DNA of 8,396 nucleotides from Flavobacteriales bacterium. Its GTDB lineage: Bacteria; Bacteroidota; Bacteroidia; Flavobacteriales_D; Crocinitomicaceae. Positions 6,862 to 8,396 of this stretch are shown here, in pieces (position 1 is the first letter of the stretch; every line of letters begins with the position of its first letter). The notes beneath the pieces are model-generated. The model was not told the DNA's origin, made no database searches, and saw only the letters and a list, made by a program, of their open reading frames with translations. The position numbers and the translations under genes are program-made. The stretch spans positions 1-8,396 of the forward strand of contig RFNX01000417.1 of assembly GCA_009926905.1 (NCBI GenBank), written 5' to 3'.

Positions 6862-7218
6862 ATGTCGAAAAGAAGGTCAATAATAAGCTATGATAAATTA
6901 ACCATCGAACAGAAAAAGCAAATTCTTAAAGAATTTCCTGATGGTTACATCAATCACTTAACTACTATTAAAACGCCAACAGGAGAAATGTTGGATGCGT
7001 TGATTTGGGAAACTGAAGAGTGTATTTATTTGGTGAAAATCAATAAAACAACTCCAAAAGTTAAGCCAGTTGCTGACGACGATGACGACGATTTCGAAGA
7101 CGATTTCGATAAAGTTCCAGACCTGAAAGAGGACGATTTGGATGCTGATAGCGATGACGACGACGACGATTATGACAAACCTGATGCAGATGCGGGTGGT
7201 GACGACGACGAAGATTAA
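6862..7218 (+). CDS. Small conserved-looking protein with Asp-rich acidic tail
   Basis: The 118-aa product has two halves. Residues 1-70 look like a small folded domain (MSKRRSIISYDKL, EFPDGYINHL, ALIWETEECIYLVKI) with a basic N-terminus. Residues 71-118 are almost purely acidic: by my count 27 Asp and 3 Glu in 48 residues, including two runs of six Asp (72-77 and 98-103). From memory the head resembles an uncharacterised Bacteroidota family (start like KKSVISYEKL, later YLVKI) that usually ends in an acidic tail and is sometimes loosely named as primase-related; I see no primase motif. An acidic tail could serve as a nucleic-acid mimic, a metal or cation binder, or a charge brush, none of which is shown here. 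A strong promoter match lies upstream and deoC begins 57 bp downstream. No signal peptide or membrane segment is visible. Confidence 0.85.
   Translation: MSKRRSIISYDKLTIEQKKQILKEFPDGYINHLTTIKTPTGEMLDALIWETEECIYLVKINKTTPKVKPVADDDDDDFEDDFDKVPDLKEDDLDADSDDDDDDYDKPDADAGGDDDED
7075..7215 (+). repeat. GAC/GAT low-complexity codon repeat encoding the acidic tail
   Basis: Runs of GAC and GAT codons (for example 7075-7092 and 7153-7170) encode Asp stretches interrupted by Phe, Lys, Pro and Gly. GAC and GAT alternate irregularly, so the repeat is not a pure microsatellite and appears maintained as protein sequence. The local rise in G+C against AT-rich surroundings follows from the Asp codons and is not by itself a sign of transfer. 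Confidence 0.75.
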
Positions 7219-7251
7219 TTTCAGAATTAGCTGAACTTACTGACTTTTCCT

Positions 7252-7259
7252 TATTTTTG
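7252..7259 (+). promoter_or_regulatory. Candidate -7 element upstream of deoC
   Basis: TATTTTTG matches TAnnTTTG exactly and lies 16 nt before the deoC ATG (7276). The -33 position holds only CTG (7231-7233, 18 nt spacer) in place of TTG. If used, it would give a very short leader of about 10 nt and let deoC be expressed independently of the Asp-rich gene. Chance occurrence cannot be excluded. Confidence 0.3.
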
Positions 7260-7275
7260 GGTGTAGAAATTGAAT

Positions 7276-8190
7276 ATGCCAATAAAACACCCAAATTTTT
7301 TAAATATACCACCTTCTCCAACAGTTGATAAAGTTGGGGTAGAGGAGCGTGTAGCTAGATTTCAAACACGAAGTATTAAAAATCAAACCAAAGAGCAAGG
7401 ACTTAGAATGGTCTTGAATATGATTGATTTGACGACTTTGGAAGGAAAAGACACGCCAGGTAAAGTAAAGCAAATGTGCTATAAAGCACAACATCTTCAC
7501 GATGATTTCCCTGGTTTACCAACTGTAGCAGCCGTATGTGTTTATCCATCAATGGTAGCAATCGCGAAGAAAGAACTTAAAAATTCTTCAGTGAAAATAG
7601 CTTCAGTATCTACTGCATTTCCATCGGGTCAAGCACCGTTAGAGGTAAAGCTAACAGATACTAAATTCGCTGTCGATAATGGCGCAGATGAGATTGATAT
7701 GGTTATTTCTCGTGGGAAATTCCTTTCAGGTGAGCATAATTTTGTGTTCGATGAAATTGCAACAATCAAAGAAGCTTGTGGAAAGGCACGATTGAAAGTA
7801 ATTTTGGAAACGGGAGAACTTGTTACACTTGACAATGTTCGAAAAGCAAGTGATATTGCAATTTATGCTGGTGCAGATTTTATCAAAACATCCACTGGAA
7901 AAATTCAACCAGCTGCAACGATGCAAGTGACTTACACGATGTTGATGGCTATCCGAGACTATTTTGACGCGACTGGAATTATGATCGGAATGAAGCCAGC
8001 AGGTGGAATTTCAACATCGAAATTGGCTTTACATAATTTAGTGATGGTCAAAGAAATCTTAGGTGATGCTTGGCTTACTAATGAATGGTTCCGATTTGGA
8101 GCAAGTAGTTTAGCAAATGATGTTTTGTTGCAAATTTTAAAAACAGAAACAGGGGTTTATCAATCTCCTGATTACTTTTCGATTGACTAA
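7276..8190 (+). CDS. deoC: Deoxyribose-phosphate aldolase, DERA-like long form
   Basis: DeoC cleaves 2-deoxy-D-ribose 5-phosphate to acetaldehyde and glyceraldehyde 3-phosphate in deoxynucleoside catabolism. The 304-aa product shows MIDLTTLEGKDT (49-60), AAVCVYP (85-91), GADEIDMVISR (136-146, with the proton-relay Asp D141), LKVILETGEL (173-182), DFIKTSTGK (201-209, Schiff-base Lys K204) and KPAGGI (240-245, K240). All expected catalytic residues are present. It is longer than E. coli DeoC (259 aa), and its extra N-terminal segment plus motifs such as LGDAWL..EWFRFGAS resemble human DERA (318 aa) more than the short bacterial class. I chose the ATG at 7276; the frame also offers TTG at 7270, adding only two residues. 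It lies 57 bp after the Asp-rich gene, and an aldehyde dehydrogenase gene starts 2 bp after its stop, indicating a shared transcript. Confidence 0.96.
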   Translation: MPIKHPNFLNIPPSPTVDKVGVEERVARFQTRSIKNQTKEQGLRMVLNMIDLTTLEGKDTPGKVKQMCYKAQHLHDDFPGLPTVAAVCVYPSMVAIAKKELKNSSVKIASVSTAFPSGQAPLEVKLTDTKFAVDNGADEIDMVISRGKFLSGEHNFVFDEIATIKEACGKARLKVILETGELVTLDNVRKASDIAIYAGADFIKTSTGKIQPAATMQVTYTMLMAIRDYFDATGIMIGMKPAGGISTSKLALHNLVMVKEILGDAWLTNEWFRFGASSLANDVLLQILKTETGVYQSPDYFSID

Positions 8191-8192
8191 TT

Positions 8193-8396
8193 ATGGAAGA
8201 TAACAATCAAAAAAAATGGGAATATGCTCCTTCACCGGAAGGTACTGGTCATATCCATCTCAAAAAAAAATATGGTTTATTCATCGATGGAAAATGGGTT
8301 GAACCAAGTGGTAAAAAATATTTTAAGACTGTAAATCCTGCGACAGAGGAAGTATTAGCTGAAATCGCTTATGCTACTGAAAAAGATGTGGACCAT
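8193..8396 (+). CDS. Aldehyde dehydrogenase, N-terminal part (3' end outside window)
   Basis: Translating from the ATG at 8193 gives 68 codons open to the right edge. After a polar start with WEYAPSPEGTGH (9-20), the sequence YGLFIDGKWVEPSGKKYF (27-44) and TVNPATEEVLAEIAYA (46-61) is the standard N-terminus of NAD(P)-dependent aldehyde dehydrogenases. The catalytic Cys and Glu and most of the cofactor site lie outside the window, so activity cannot be judged. The WEYAP-type leader is one I associate with dehydrogenases encoded beside deoC in Actinobacteria and Bacteroidota, where a second copy often follows. With only 2 bp between the deoC stop and this start, the likely job is oxidising DeoC-derived acetaldehyde; this is inferred from context. 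Confidence 0.9.
   Translation, partial: MEDNNQKKWEYAPSPEGTGHIHLKKKYGLFIDGKWVEPSGKKYFKTVNPATEEVLAEIAYATEKDVDH

Noticed and set aside
7220..7235. Inverted repeat TTCAG-6 nt-CTGAA between the Asp-rich gene and deoC, considered as a terminator
   Set aside because: The stem is only 5 bp and no T-run follows directly. It could pause transcription at most.
7061..7321. A - strand frame of 86 codons rich in His and Arg
   Set aside because: It is the antisense of the GAC/GAT repeat in the Asp-rich gene. The composition is forced by the opposite strand and it overlaps the start of deoC.
1..8396. Search for a novel defence, toxin-antitoxin, phage or mobile system
   Set aside because: The genes are mostly housekeeping, with no transposase, integrase, terminal inverted repeats, tRNA or toxin-antitoxin-like pair. 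The unknown genes do not form an evident system together.

Overview
The window looks like chromosomal DNA of a low-GC Bacteroidota, most likely order Flavobacteriales (possibly Crocinitomicaceae or a relative). The lineage call rests on four things: AT-rich genes with few Shine-Dalgarno sites, a perfect Bacteroidota-type promoter (TTG, 19 nt, TAAATTTG) before the + strand gene at 6862, short RsmI and Cys-rich PSP1/RicT forms of the kind I associate with this phylum, and a Bacteroidota-type Cys-motif membrane protein. The genus is a guess.

Left block (1-6712, all on the - strand, read right to left): an outer-membrane beta-barrel-like protein, radA (recombination ATPase), an RDD-family membrane protein, rsmI (16S rRNA methyltransferase), an unrecognised single-pass protein with an N-terminal Cys motif, holB-like DNA polymerase III delta-prime, and a ricT/yaaT-type PSP1 protein that runs off the left edge. 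Gaps are 4, 2, 0, 36, 63 and 48 bp, so the first four genes at least look co-transcribed. The holB-ricT pair with rsmI nearby resembles the Bacillus subtilis holB-yaaT-...-yabC neighbourhood, so part of this block may be ancient conserved gene order.

Intergenic switch (6713-6861): the two gene sets diverge here. A strong + strand promoter match is visible; the - strand promoter is only a weak candidate.

Right block (6862-8396, + strand): a small protein with a basic head and an extremely Asp-rich tail, a deoC (deoxyribose-phosphate aldolase) of the longer, human-DERA-like type, and the first 68 codons of an aldehyde dehydrogenase 2 bp behind it. DeoC would yield acetaldehyde plus glyceraldehyde 3-phosphate, and the dehydrogenase could oxidise the acetaldehyde, giving a short deoxynucleoside-salvage module.

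I see no RNA genes, CRISPR arrays, insertion sequences, phage genes, or recognisable defence or toxin system. No intergenic stretch exceeds about 150 bp. The least explained items are the Cys-motif membrane protein (2504-3262), the Asp-tailed protein (6862-7218) and the Asn/Pro-rich tail of the RicT-like protein.
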